IMG/VR virus record: IMGVR_UViG_3300046820_001285
Span: 1 to 47,414 of that record
Strand: one strand, 5' to 3'
From: a virus
DNA: 47,414 nt
In this document: positions 1 to 7,095 of the stretch, piece after piece
How positions within the stretch are numbered: the stretch's first letter is position 1
Layout of the letters: each line of letters opens with the position of its first letter
Position numbers and translations under genes: made by a program
Notes under the pieces: model-generated
What the model was told of the DNA's origin: nothing
What the model saw: the letters and a program-made list of their open reading frames with translations, nothing else
The model's database searches: none

Positions 1-4
1 ACCC

Positions 5-400
5 GTGCCCACTGAGGCCGAACAGGCGCGTTACAACGCCCCACACGAGCCGACTAAAACCAGCCGTGCGCTGGTGGAGATGGGTTTGGCCGGGGGTTTC
101 ACGCAGGAGCAGATCGCCCGGGTTATGGGCATCAGCGACAAAACCCTGCGGAAATATTACGCACCGGAGATCGAGGACGGCGGCGCGACTGCCAGCCTGC
201 GGGTGGCCGGAAACCTGTTTCGCATCGCCACCCAGACCTCGGACAACAAGGCGGCGCTGACGGGGGCTATTTTCTGGCTCAAGTCCCGTTGCCGGTGGCG
301 GCAGGCTGACGGCATGGAGATTGATGCCGAGGCGAAGGTGGGCGAAGGTGACCAGCGCGTGGCGTTTACGCTGCGAATTGGCGAACGCGAATCGGAATGA
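5..400 (+). CDS. Terminase small subunit (DNA recognition)
   Basis: 131 residues from a GTG start near the window edge, so a longer form starting outside cannot be excluded. Residues about 20-52 form a helix-turn-helix (FTQEQIARVMGISDKTLRKYY), the usual DNA-binding fold of small terminases, which recognise the packaging site and feed DNA to the large subunit. The C-terminal half is helical and charged, fitting oligomerisation and motor contact. The stop overlaps the start of the large terminase gene by 4 bases (ATGA), implying translational coupling. Assignment rests on fold, size and position; the sequence alone would not separate it from another HTH protein. Confidence 0.85.
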   Translation: MPTEAEQARYNAPHEPTKTSRALVEMGLAGGFTQEQIARVMGISDKTLRKYYAPEIEDGGATASLRVAGNLFRIATQTSDNKAALTGAIFWLKSRCRWRQADGMEIDAEAKVGEGDQRVAFTLRIGERESE

Positions 401-1671
401 TCGAGCACGAGTACATCCGACCTTGGCTTTACGAGAAACAGCGCCTTGCGATCTTCGACTGCCAAGACCCTGCCGGACTGCCAGCCCGTTACGGCGTCAT
501 TGAGGCGTCGACCAAGGCGGGCAAGACGGTCGGCTGCATGGCTTGGCTGGTCGAGCAGGCGCTGATCAACGGACGCCCGGGCCGAAACTACTGGTGGGTC
601 GCCCCGGTTTATCCACAGGCCAAGATCGCGTTTCGACGCATCAAGCGTGGCCTGCCGTCCGGGATGTTCCACGCCAACGAAACTGAAATGACGCTGGCGC
701 TGCCCAACGGGGCCGTCGTCTGGTTCAAGTCGGGCGAGAAGCCGGACAACCTCTACGGCGAGGACGTGTTTGCAGCCGTGATCGACGAAGCGTCCCGCGT
801 GCGCGAGGACTCGTGGATTGCCGTGCGCTCCACCCTGACGGCGACGAGGGGGCCGGTGCGCATCATTGGGAACGTCAAGGGCCGCTCAAACTGGCACTAC
901 CGAATGGCCCGCAAGGCAGAAGCCGGTGAGCCGGGAATGTCCTACGCGAAGCTGACGGCGTACGACGCAGCAGCTGGTGGCGTGCTCGACATCTCGGAGA
1001 TCGAAGACGCAAAGCGCCTGCTGCCCGACAATGTTTTCCGCGAGTTGTACCTTGCCGAGCCAAGCGACGACGAAGGCAACCCATTCGGCATTAAGTTCAT
1101 TCAGGCATGCACAGTGCCGAAGATCAGCGACGGGGTTCCGGTGGCCTGCGGCGTTGACCTTGCGAAGTCGACCGACTGGACGGTTTGCATCGGTCTGAAC
1201 AAGGACTCACAGGTGTGCGGCTTTGAACGCTGGCAAGGCCCGTGGGAGACAACCGAGACAAAGATACTTTCACTCGTGGGCCGAACGCCAACCCTCATAG
1301 ACTCGACGGGCGTCGGCGACCCAATTGTGGAACGGCTACAAAAGCGCCGTCGCAACACGTTCACCGGGTACCACTTTTCGTCGAGCAGCAAGCAAAAGCT
1401 CATGGAGGGGCTGGCAGTCGCCATCCAAACGGGTGCGATCACCATCCCCGACGGCCCCATCCGGGCTGAGTTAGAAATCTTCGAGTACCAATACACCCGA
1501 ACTGGCGTGCGCTACAGCGCCCCAGACGGGTATCACGATGACTGCGTTGTGGCGTTGGCCCTCGCAGTCGAACACCACCGGCACCACCGCCCGAGTCAGT
1601 CGGGTGCAAGGCCGTCAGACTTTTCGCGCATAAGCCCTTGGCTTGGTTCGATTACCACAGGAGATGATTGA
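397..1671 (+). CDS. terL: Terminase large subunit (packaging ATPase and nuclease)
   Basis: 424 residues, full length for a compact TerL. It drives DNA into the prohead with an N-terminal ATPase and cuts it with a C-terminal RNase H-like nuclease. Visible motifs: Walker A ASTKAGKT at about 37-44, Walker B VIDEAS with D130/E131, and nuclease acidic residues in VDLAKSTD (D254), LIDSTGVGD (about 300-308) and HDDC (about 380). The start overlaps the small terminase stop. The stop TGA shares one base with the portal start. All key residues appear intact. Confidence 0.95.
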   Translation: MIEHEYIRPWLYEKQRLAIFDCQDPAGLPARYGVIEASTKAGKTVGCMAWLVEQALINGRPGRNYWWVAPVYPQAKIAFRRIKRGLPSGMFHANETEMTLALPNGAVVWFKSGEKPDNLYGEDVFAAVIDEASRVREDSWIAVRSTLTATRGPVRIIGNVKGRSNWHYRMARKAEAGEPGMSYAKLTAYDAAAGGVLDISEIEDAKRLLPDNVFRELYLAEPSDDEGNPFGIKFIQACTVPKISDGVPVACGVDLAKSTDWTVCIGLNKDSQVCGFERWQGPWETTETKILSLVGRTPTLIDSTGVGDPIVERLQKRRRNTFTGYHFSSSSKQKLMEGLAVAIQTGAITIPDGPIRAELEIFEYQYTRTGVRYSAPDGYHDDCVVALALAVEHHRHHRPSQSGARPSDFSRISPWLGSITTGDD

Positions 1672-3020
1672 TGGACACAAACGACGACCGCGTCGACTAC
1701 AAGTTGGCGTTTGACCCGAGCACGATCGGCTCCACCGGGCTTCGCCAGACGGGCGGCTACCTCTACGAGGAAATCCTCAAAGAGTTGCGTGGCCTACGCG
1801 GGGCAAACACCTACCGCGAGATGGCAGACAACGACCCGATCGTCGGCGGCGTGATCTTTGCCGTTTCTATGCTCATCCGGCAGTGCGACTGGCGCTTTCA
1901 GGCCGTCGACGAATCCGAAGAGGCTGACCTTGGAAAAGCGTTTGCCGAGGAAGTGTTCGACGACATGACAACGCCCATGTCATCCGTCGTGGCTGAAATC
2001 TGCACGATGTTCGTCTACGGCTACGCCCCGATGGAGATCATCTGGAAAAAGCGCGGCGGCATGGACGCAGCGGACGGCGAGAGCCGTTCAAAGTACGACG
2101 ACAACAAGATCGGCATTCGTGCGATCAGCCTGCGTGCGCAGCCGACCATTACTCGCTGGATGATTGACGCAGCAGACGGCTCAATCAATGGCCTCGTGCA
2201 GCAACCCATCGCGGGCGCACAGGTCGCCATCCCGATTGAGAAGATGCTGCTTTTCCGCACGACCGATGAACGTAACAACCCAGAGGGCCGCAGCATCCTG
2301 CGCAACGCCTACCGTCCTTGGATGTTCAAAAAACGCATCGAGGAAATCGAGGGGGTTGGTATCGAGCGCGACCTCGCTGGCCTGCCCGTCGCTTACATCC
2401 CGAGCGAGTACTTTGACGCAACGGCAGACGCACAGCAAAAGCAGACACTCAAGGCGTGGCAGCGCATGGTCACGCAGGTTCGTCGTGACCAGCAAGAGGG
2501 CATCCTCATCCCATCCGACCGCGACGCTTCGGGCAATCTGCTGTTCGACTTCAAGCTGCTCTCGACGGGCGGCACGCGATCGTTTGACACCTCAAAGGTC
2601 ATCGACCGCTACAACCGCGCCATCGCCACGTCGGTGTTGGCCGACTTCATCTTTTTGGGCCAACAGTCCGTCGGCAGCTTTGCTCTGTCGTCTGACAAGA
2701 CCGCGCTCTTTGCAACGGCGCTCGGCTCCTTCCTGCGCTCGATCGCGGACGTTTTCAATCGCCACCTGATGCCTCGTTTGTGGAAGCTCAACGGTTTGGA
2801 CATGACCCTCATGCCTACAATCGTCCCGGGTGACCTTGAGCGTGCAAACCTTGCCGAGTTGGGCGGGTTCCTGCAACAACTTACTGCCGCTGGCGCACCG
2901 CTTTTTCCAGACCGCGAACTGGAAAATCACCTCCGGTCTTTGGCGGGTTTGCCGCAAGCGCCAGAGGAATCCGCAGACATGCCCGGGGACATCGGTCTAC
3001 CCGGGGATGCCCAAGAGTAA
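1671..3020 (+). CDS. Portal protein
   Basis: 449 residues from ATG 1671, preferred over an in-frame TTG three bases upstream because the AGGAG-type ribosome site (about 1658-1664) is better spaced. Portals form the dodecameric DNA channel at one capsid vertex. The motif NDPIVGGVIFAVSMLIRQ near residue 55 and the FIFLGQQSVGSFALSSDKT stretch near residue 325 are typical of Mu gp29/DUF935-like portals. Position right after TerL supports this. The C terminus is Pro/acidic-rich and probably disordered. In most phages the MuF-type protein follows directly; here it is displaced to 5249 by an antisense gene island. Confidence 0.9.
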   Translation: MDTNDDRVDYKLAFDPSTIGSTGLRQTGGYLYEEILKELRGLRGANTYREMADNDPIVGGVIFAVSMLIRQCDWRFQAVDESEEADLGKAFAEEVFDDMTTPMSSVVAEICTMFVYGYAPMEIIWKKRGGMDAADGESRSKYDDNKIGIRAISLRAQPTITRWMIDAADGSINGLVQQPIAGAQVAIPIEKMLLFRTTDERNNPEGRSILRNAYRPWMFKKRIEEIEGVGIERDLAGLPVAYIPSEYFDATADAQQKQTLKAWQRMVTQVRRDQQEGILIPSDRDASGNLLFDFKLLSTGGTRSFDTSKVIDRYNRAIATSVLADFIFLGQQSVGSFALSSDKTALFATALGSFLRSIADVFNRHLMPRLWKLNGLDMTLMPTIVPGDLERANLAELGGFLQQLTAAGAPLFPDRELENHLRSLAGLPQAPEESADMPGDIGLPGDAQE

Positions 3021-3044
3021 CCAACGCAAGAGGAAACAAAACCG

Positions 3045-3236
3045 ATGAGCACTGTCAACGAACTAGATACACGCTTGGTCACGCACGAAGCCGTTTGCGC
3101 AGAGCGTTACAACCAGATCAACGCCCGACTCAAACGCATTGAGAAGATTTTGATGTGGGCCGCAGGCGCATTCATGACCGGAGGATGCGCGATGGGCTTT
3201 GCGATGATGCAAATCATCTTGTCCCGCGCACACTAG
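3045..3236 (+). CDS. Small membrane protein with short coiled coil
   Basis: 63 residues. Residues 1-35 are polar and helical with a conserved-looking THEAVCAERYNQINARLKRIE core; residues 37-58 form one hydrophobic segment (ILMWAAGAFMTGGCAMGF). Proteins of this build are common near portal or lysis genes in siphoviruses and have no firm function. A ribosome site AAGAGG lies upstream. It precedes a second membrane/coiled-coil protein, so the two could be a holin/antiholin or spanin-like pair, but that is a guess. Confidence 0.7.
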   Translation: MSTVNELDTRLVTHEAVCAERYNQINARLKRIEKILMWAAGAFMTGGCAMGFAMMQIILSRAH

Positions 3237-3245
3237 GAGGACGTC

Positions 3246-3578
3246 ATGGCATCAGAAAACGCCCAAAACGCAAAAAGTGCGCTGGTCGAGAAAATAGCGT
3301 TTGCTGTTCTCCCGATCCTTTTCGCTTGCGTCACTTACCTCATGTCGGCGCTGAACACGCTTCAGCACGACGTCACGATCTTGAACAGCAAAATGAGTCT
3401 TGTGGTCACGTCGGACAACAAGCAGGCGGTTAACACCGGCGCTGAGTTGGCACGCGAAAAGCTGCGGCAAGACCTTGAGAAGGAAATCCAACGCAACCGC
3501 GACATGATTCACGAGAATCGTCAAATGATCGCTGTCCAAGAGCAAAAGCTGTCGGCACTCAAGCGCGACACAAAGTGA
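3246..3578 (+). CDS. Membrane-anchored coiled-coil protein
   Basis: 110 residues with a strong AGGAGG ribosome site. One hydrophobic segment at about 17-37 (IAFAVLPILFACVTYLMSAL) is followed by a long charged helix (about 62-108, rich in E/R/K/Q) likely to form a coiled coil. The shape resembles an inner-membrane i-spanin or an accessory lysis protein, but no partner o-spanin lipobox is visible, so function stays open. It is the last rightward gene before the antisense island; its stop lies one base from the stop of the convergent gene at 3580. Confidence 0.65.
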   Translation: MASENAQNAKSALVEKIAFAVLPILFACVTYLMSALNTLQHDVTILNSKMSLVVTSDNKQAVNTGAELAREKLRQDLEKEIQRNRDMIHENRQMIAVQEQKLSALKRDTK

Positions 3579-3579
3579 A

Positions 3580-3789
3580 TCAGCGCGACCACCGTTTGGG
3601 TCGCAGAAATGTCGGGACGCCCTCAAGCAACTCGACGATGGACGCCGCGTACTCTGGCACCGGCAGTTGTCCTGCCGACCAGCGTTTGACCGTCGCGTAG
3701 CTGATGCCGGTTGCAAGCGAAAACCGCTTCTTCCAGCCCCACCGACCGAGCAGCGCCGCGCAACGAGTGTTGAACTCGTCATTCGTCAT
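3580..3789 (-). CDS. Small HTH (XRE-like) DNA-binding protein
   Basis: 69 residues starting at ATG 3789, which overlaps the upstream gene by 11 bases; a longer upstream reading runs through that neighbour and looks non-coding. The core RFSLATGISYATVKRWSAGQLPVP (here split) is a helix-turn-helix, with helix 3 around YATVKRW, close to small phage transcription factors. It is the promoter-distal gene of the leftward island at 3580-5143 and probably regulates transcription; the target is unknown. Confidence 0.65.
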   Translation of the reverse strand: MTNDEFNTRCAALLGRWGWKKRFSLATGISYATVKRWSAGQLPVPEYAASIVELLEGVPTFLRPKRWSR

Positions 3790-4045
3790 AGTTGCACTCG
3801 CACGAGAAGTTGTAGCAGCGCAGGCAGTAGCCGGTCTCAAGAATCTGCATTCGAACTTCGTGCCGCAAGCGACGGTACTCCTCGCTGCCTTCTTCGCTAT
3901 CGAGAAGCCGCGCCCAAGCCTCGAACAACTCGTCCTGCCGCTTGAAAGTGGACTCAAGCGACTTGTTTTTCGACGCGATGATGAGTTCGAGGTTGTCGAT
4001 CTTGGTTTGTTGCTCGGCGATGACCCGTGTCAGTGCTTCACTCAT
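3779..4045 (-). CDS. Hypothetical coiled-coil protein with C-terminal Cys cluster
   Basis: 88 residues from ATG 4045 with a strong AAGGAGC ribosome site. Residues 1-70 are almost wholly helical and charged. The last 16 residues carry four Cys (YCLRCYNFSCECNYDE), a possible metal site. Overlaps both neighbours in the leftward island, so it is translated as part of a compact polycistron. I do not recognise the family. Confidence 0.6.
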   Translation of the reverse strand: MSEALTRVIAEQQTKIDNLELIIASKNKSLESTFKRQDELFEAWARLLDSEEGSEEYRRLRHEVRMQILETGYCLRCYNFSCECNYDE

Positions 4046-4310
4046 GTTGGCTCCTTGCTCTGATGGCCGCAGCAATTGCCAGCGTGCCGTATTGCTCGAT
4101 GCCCATCTGTTCGACCAGACAGGCGACTTCTTCGCGCTCCTTGGCAAGCGCCGACTGGATTGCTTCGAGGCTTGCTTCGATGACGGCAGCGTCGTGCTTC
4201 TGCATGATCTGGCCGATCATCCACATCACGTTGCCGCCAAGGCGTGTGCTGGCTTCGGCCAGATTCTTTTGGTAGGTTGCGCTGCGCTCCTTCATGACAG
4301 CGACTTCCAT
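4038..4310 (-). CDS. Hypothetical helical protein
   Basis: 90 residues, start ATG 4310 preceded by AAGAGCAG; an in-frame Met at residue 6 is an alternative. Rich in Ala, Glu, Gln and Ile, predicted all-helical, no Cys. The stop overlaps the start of the next gene in the island by 8 bases. Composition suggests a small helical oligomer such as a host-takeover or inhibitor protein, but nothing in it is diagnostic. Confidence 0.55.
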   Translation of the reverse strand: MEVAVMKERSATYQKNLAEASTRLGGNVMWMIGQIMQKHDAAVIEASLEAIQSALAKEREEVACLVEQMGIEQYGTLAIAAAIRARSQHE

Positions 4311-4474
4311 CTGCTCTTTGGTTCGTTGGCCTTGCTGATGTAGAAATGGATCAGGAAGTTGAAGATTTGCGCGTAGCTCATGCGGATGCCGGTGTCGGCG
4401 GCAAGCCTGTCCCTGATCAGGTCAATGTCGTTCGACACCGGGATGGTGACCCGCTTGGAGGTTGGGTCAATCAT
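4292..4474 (-). CDS. Small ribbon-helix-helix-like protein
   Basis: 60 residues from ATG 4474. A beta-strand-like start (KRVTIPVSNDI) followed by two helices (about 20-30 and 33-50) fits an Arc/MetJ-type ribbon-helix-helix repressor, where the strand contacts DNA as a dimer; this is a fold guess by eye. The start lies inside the end of the upstream gene (8-base overlap), so translation is coupled. Could autoregulate the leftward island. Confidence 0.55.
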   Translation of the reverse strand: MIDPTSKRVTIPVSNDIDLIRDRLAADTGIRMSYAQIFNFLIHFYISKANEPKSRWKSLS

Positions 4475-4631
4475 GGCTTTCAAAGTCCTCGTCGCAGTGC
4501 TCGCAGCCCGGGTGATCTGGGTCGCGGCAGTCGGGGTTCCGCATGAGCCGGTTGTGGTACCGACGTTCTGCAAGGGCTTCTGCCCTCAGATCGTCGTATT
4601 CGTCGTTGTCGCGGTCGAAACGTGTGAACAT
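4467..4631 (-). CDS. Small acidic Cys/His protein (54 aa)
   Basis: 54 residues from ATG 4631, with a near-perfect AAGGAG ribosome site 6 bases upstream. Very acidic N terminus (FDRDNDEYDDLRAEAL) and a C-terminal half with three Cys and several His (NPDCRDPDHPGCEHCDED), which could bind zinc. The strong ribosome site and overlap with the next gene argue that this is real although short. Small acidic phage proteins of this kind often mimic DNA or bind host enzymes; no direct evidence here. Confidence 0.65.
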   Translation of the reverse strand: MFTRFDRDNDEYDDLRAEALAERRYHNRLMRNPDCRDPDHPGCEHCDEDFESHD

Positions 4632-4640
4632 CGTGACTCC

Positions 4641-4991
4641 TTATTCGATGCGCAGGACTTCAACGGACTGGCCGTTGACGCAGGATTTGTAGGTTCCAGC
4701 ACCCCAACGGTTTGAGCACCAGCCGCAAACCGCAGACTGCATGTGCGTTGGCTCCACCGTATCGGGGCAAAGAATCACGCCGACCTCGCCCGGGTTAAGT
4801 GCGGCGAGAACCGGCTGGTAAAGCTCGTGCAGGAAGCCGCGTGGGTAGCGTTGAACGCGCTTGTGCTCCACTTCCCTGACCACCTCGAGCGTGCCGAACT
4901 CCTCGCCGGTCGGCAGGATGATCTTGAACTCGGCCTTGCAGGCTTGCAAAAGACGAATGGCTTGTTCGGTCGTTTTGACTGTGATGCTCAT
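4641..4991 (-). CDS. Hypothetical phage protein
   Basis: 116 residues, ATG 4991, ribosome site GCGAGG. N-terminal 60 residues mix strands and helices (ITVKTTEQAIRLLQACKAEF); four Cys, one near residue 75 and three in the C-terminal part, VCGWCSNRWGAGTYKSC. No known family recognised. Member of the leftward island, 9 bases upstream of the next gene. Confidence 0.6.
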   Translation of the reverse strand: MSITVKTTEQAIRLLQACKAEFKIILPTGEEFGTLEVVREVEHKRVQRYPRGFLHELYQPVLAALNPGEVGVILCPDTVEPTHMQSAVCGWCSNRWGAGTYKSCVNGQSVEVLRIE

Positions 4992-5002
4992 GACGACCTC
5001 GC

Positions 5003-5143
5003 TCAGATGTTGAAAAAGATCGCGCAGGCGAGGCCGATGCCGATGGCGGTTGCCAGCAAAGCATCGAGCACCGGGGTTGGGCGGCGCTGGTTCATTTCCC
5101 GGGTGATGGCCCGGACGTTGGCGTGTTGTGTGTGTTGGCTCAT
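5003..5143 (-). CDS. Single-pass membrane peptide (46 aa), first gene of leftward island
   Basis: 46 residues from ATG 5143 with a strong AGAAGGAGAAA ribosome site; a longer in-frame reading to 5212 would run across the operator-like region and is rejected. Residues 1-25 are polar and basic; residues 27-45 are hydrophobic (LDALLATAIGIGLACAIFF). As the first gene it is probably the most strongly translated product of the island. Function unknown; could be a superinfection or membrane-effect peptide. Confidence 0.6.
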   Translation of the reverse strand: MSQHTQHANVRAITREMNQRRPTPVLDALLATAIGIGLACAIFFNI

Positions 5144-5165
5144 GTTGCTTTCTCCTTCTGGTACC

Positions 5166-5183
5166 CGGTGAAACCTCTCACCG
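5166..5183 (+). repeat. Small hairpin in the divergent control region
   Basis: CGGTGA and TCACCG form a perfect 6-bp inverted repeat with a 6-base loop; the right arm overlaps operator-like site A. A second perfect hairpin, TGGCGC/GCGCCA, sits at about 5195-5211. Both lie in the 105-bp gap between the start of the leftward island and the start of the MuF gene. They may be protein-binding sites or leader-RNA structure; neither has a U-tract. Confidence 0.4.
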
Positions 5184-5191
5184 TGGTGATA
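5178..5191 (+). promoter_or_regulatory. Operator-like site A (TCACCGTGGTGATA)
   Basis: Palindrome TCAC-CGTG-GTGA plus TA. It matches the form TCAY-N4-RTGA(TA) found at four other regulatory places in this window (5230, 45211, 45245, 46310). It lies 35 bases upstream of the island's first start codon, so binding here would control leftward transcription. Inference from recurrence and placement; no binding data. Confidence 0.5.
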
Positions 5192-5229
5192 GTTTGGCGC
5201 GTAGTGCGCCACTAATCAACTCAATTTTG

Positions 5230-5243
5230 TCATCGGGGTGATA
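5230..5243 (+). promoter_or_regulatory. Operator-like site B (TCATCGGGGTGATA)
   Basis: Second copy of the TCAY-N4-RTGATA form in the same gap, ending 5 bases before the ATG of the MuF gene at 5249. Bound protein would cover the ribosome site and any nearby promoter of the rightward head genes. With site A it brackets a divergent control region in the middle of what is normally one late operon. Confidence 0.5.
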
Positions 5244-5248
5244 TTTTA

Positions 5249-6385
5249 ATGAATCCTCTCAATCAGTTGCATCAAAGCGACGCAATCGGGCGGTACAAAC
5301 GCCTGTTGCCCCCAAATGCCGTGGTAATCAAGGCCCGTGGCGATGCCCCGATGAACGAGATCGAGCGGCTGGCGGGCAAGCTGGAGCCGCAGTTGGCGAA
5401 GGCCATCCTTGCCGGTTTGCAGAAAATGGGCGCTGATGCCGACCTCGACTTGATCGTGGCCGCTCTCCAATCCGGGGATGTGAGCAAGGTAATCGCTGCC
5501 TTGGCCATCGACCCCAAGGCGGCGTTCTCTGAGGTGTCACCGGCCATCCAAAGCGGGCTGTACGCCTCCGGGGCCGCAACAGCCGCCACCATTCGGCTCA
5601 CAGGGGCCGCGTTTGCCTTCGACCAACTCAACCCCCGGCTCATCACTTGGCTGCAAACCTACAACCTCGGGCTGATTCGCCAGATCAGCGACTCCACCAA
5701 GGAAGCAGTCCGTTCGGTGCTGGTCAGCGGCATGACGGACGGCAAGAACCCCAAGGACGTCGCCCGCCAGATCAAGGGCATCGTCGGCCTGACCGAGCGA
5801 CAGGCCAAGGCGGTGATGAATTACCGCAAGGAACTCGAAACGTTCCACCTCAAGCGCACGGCTGGCAGCTTTGGCTTGGGCCGCAAGGTCAACAGCGTCA
5901 ACGGCACGCAGGTGACCATCCTCGACGAGGACGGGCTGAACTCGGACGGCGTGAACGCACGTCGCTTGCGCGACTTTCGATACGACGGGCAACTTTCCCG
6001 AGCCGTTGAAACAGGCAAGCCGCTGTCGCCGGAGCAGATCGACAAGATGGTCGCCGCCTACCAGCGCAAGTACCTCGCCTATCGGTCGCGCACGATTGCC
6101 CGCACCGAGGCACTGCGCACCACCAACATGGGTGTCCAAGACGCATGGCGGCAGGCGATCGAAGATCAGGTCGTCCAAGAGTCGCTTGTGCGACGCCAGT
6201 GGGTGGTGGCGAAGGACGAGCGACTATGCGAGTGGTGCAGCCCAATCCCGAAAATGAACCCCAAGCGTGGCGTCAAACTCGACCAGCCTTTTGCAACACC
6301 AAAAGGCCCGGTGACACTGCCGCCAGTCCACCCCAATTGCCGCTGCACGGTTTTCATCCGTCAGTGGGAGCCTGAACAACTTTAA
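5249..6385 (+). CDS. MuF-type head morphogenesis protein
   Basis: 378 residues. The C-terminal 110 residues carry the Phage_Mu_F/SPP1 gp7 signature: SRTIARTEALRTTNMG at about 275-290, then ERLCEWCSPI and HPNCRCTVF, with the two CxxC-like pairs and the final HPNCRC. Such proteins sit in the head near the portal in a few copies and help assembly or early DNA ejection. The N-terminal half is helical. The ribosome site (GGGGTGA) is mediocre and overlaps operator-like site B. The gene is separated from the portal by the antisense island, so it needs its own promoter or readthrough. Confidence 0.88.
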   Translation: MNPLNQLHQSDAIGRYKRLLPPNAVVIKARGDAPMNEIERLAGKLEPQLAKAILAGLQKMGADADLDLIVAALQSGDVSKVIAALAIDPKAAFSEVSPAIQSGLYASGAATAATIRLTGAAFAFDQLNPRLITWLQTYNLGLIRQISDSTKEAVRSVLVSGMTDGKNPKDVARQIKGIVGLTERQAKAVMNYRKELETFHLKRTAGSFGLGRKVNSVNGTQVTILDEDGLNSDGVNARRLRDFRYDGQLSRAVETGKPLSPEQIDKMVAAYQRKYLAYRSRTIARTEALRTTNMGVQDAWRQAIEDQVVQESLVRRQWVVAKDERLCEWCSPIPKMNPKRGVKLDQPFATPKGPVTLPPVHPNCRCTVFIRQWEPEQL

Positions 6386-6395
6386 GGAGCAGACG

Positions 6396-6884
6396 ATGAC
6401 CACCCCACTCAAAACCCGACTCAACATCCTCAACGTCAAACTTGAGAAGGCTCTCGGTCGCAAAGGCCCGCGCATCCCCGGTGACGGCGATGGCGACGGC
6501 ATCCCTAACGAGGGCAAGAAGAAAGGCGGCGCAGCCCCGGCACGCGCTGCCAATCCCAAGGACGACGAGGCCGCTGCGCTTGCAAGCCGTCCCAAGATGG
6601 TCGAGGCTTACCGCAGCGCCGCAAAGCTGTCGAGCGAGAAGGGGCAAAAAGCACTGGACGTTGGCAACCCGGCGCTTGAAAGCAAGGATGCCAAGCAGGT
6701 CAAGGCGGCAATCACTGTCGTGACCGATGGCATGAATGCCCACAAGGCGTCCTACGCTGCCGCGCTGAAAATCCCCTACCCGGGCAATAGTTCTCCGTGG
6801 AAACACCACGAAGAGCGTGCCAAGGCACTGGGCGATCTGGCCTCGCGTCTGCAAGGACGATTGAAGGCTCTCACGGTCAAGTGA
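6396..6884 (+). CDS. Accessory head protein with DxDxDG-type loop
   Basis: 162 residues with an AAGGAG ribosome site. Near residue 30 it has PGDGDGDGIPNEG, resembling a calcium-binding DxDxDG loop (dockerin/thrombospondin-3 style) followed by a Lys/Ala-rich linker. The rest is helical. Placed between the MuF gene and the next head gene, so probably a minor virion or assembly protein. The loop assignment is by eye; only the spacing of Asp residues supports it. Confidence 0.65.
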   Translation: MTTPLKTRLNILNVKLEKALGRKGPRIPGDGDGDGIPNEGKKKGGAAPARAANPKDDEAAALASRPKMVEAYRSAAKLSSEKGQKALDVGNPALESKDAKQVKAAITVVTDGMNAHKASYAAALKIPYPGNSSPWKHHEERAKALGDLASRLQGRLKALTVK

Positions 6885-6889
6885 TGCCC

Positions 6890-7035
6890 GACGCCATCGC
6901 GGCGTCTAAAAGCTGGCTTTGTAGAGAGCCGACGAGAGTCGGCGAATCACCCGCGACGCAGTCCGCAAGGCTGTTTCTGTTGCAGGTGACATGGCGCGTT
7001 CCGCAAGCGCGTCAAGACGATCGCACGTGGCGATC
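6890..7035 (+). other. Hairpin-rich 211-bp spacer without a convincing gene
   Basis: The gap 6885-7095 contains three perfect 6-bp inverted repeats: GACGCC/GGCGTC (6890-6906), GCCGAC/GTCGGC (6928-6943) and GATCGC/GCGATC (7019-7035), each with a 4-5 base loop. A weak open frame crosses the gap (about 6884-7096) but has poor codon use and no ribosome site. The region may be a structured leader or processing site for the next mRNA segment; no U-tract makes termination unlikely. Confidence 0.4.
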
Positions 7036-7095
7036 AATTCTTTGTAAATGTCGATGGCCGACAGGTCACGGAACGGTTTATTCACAGGAGCAGTG

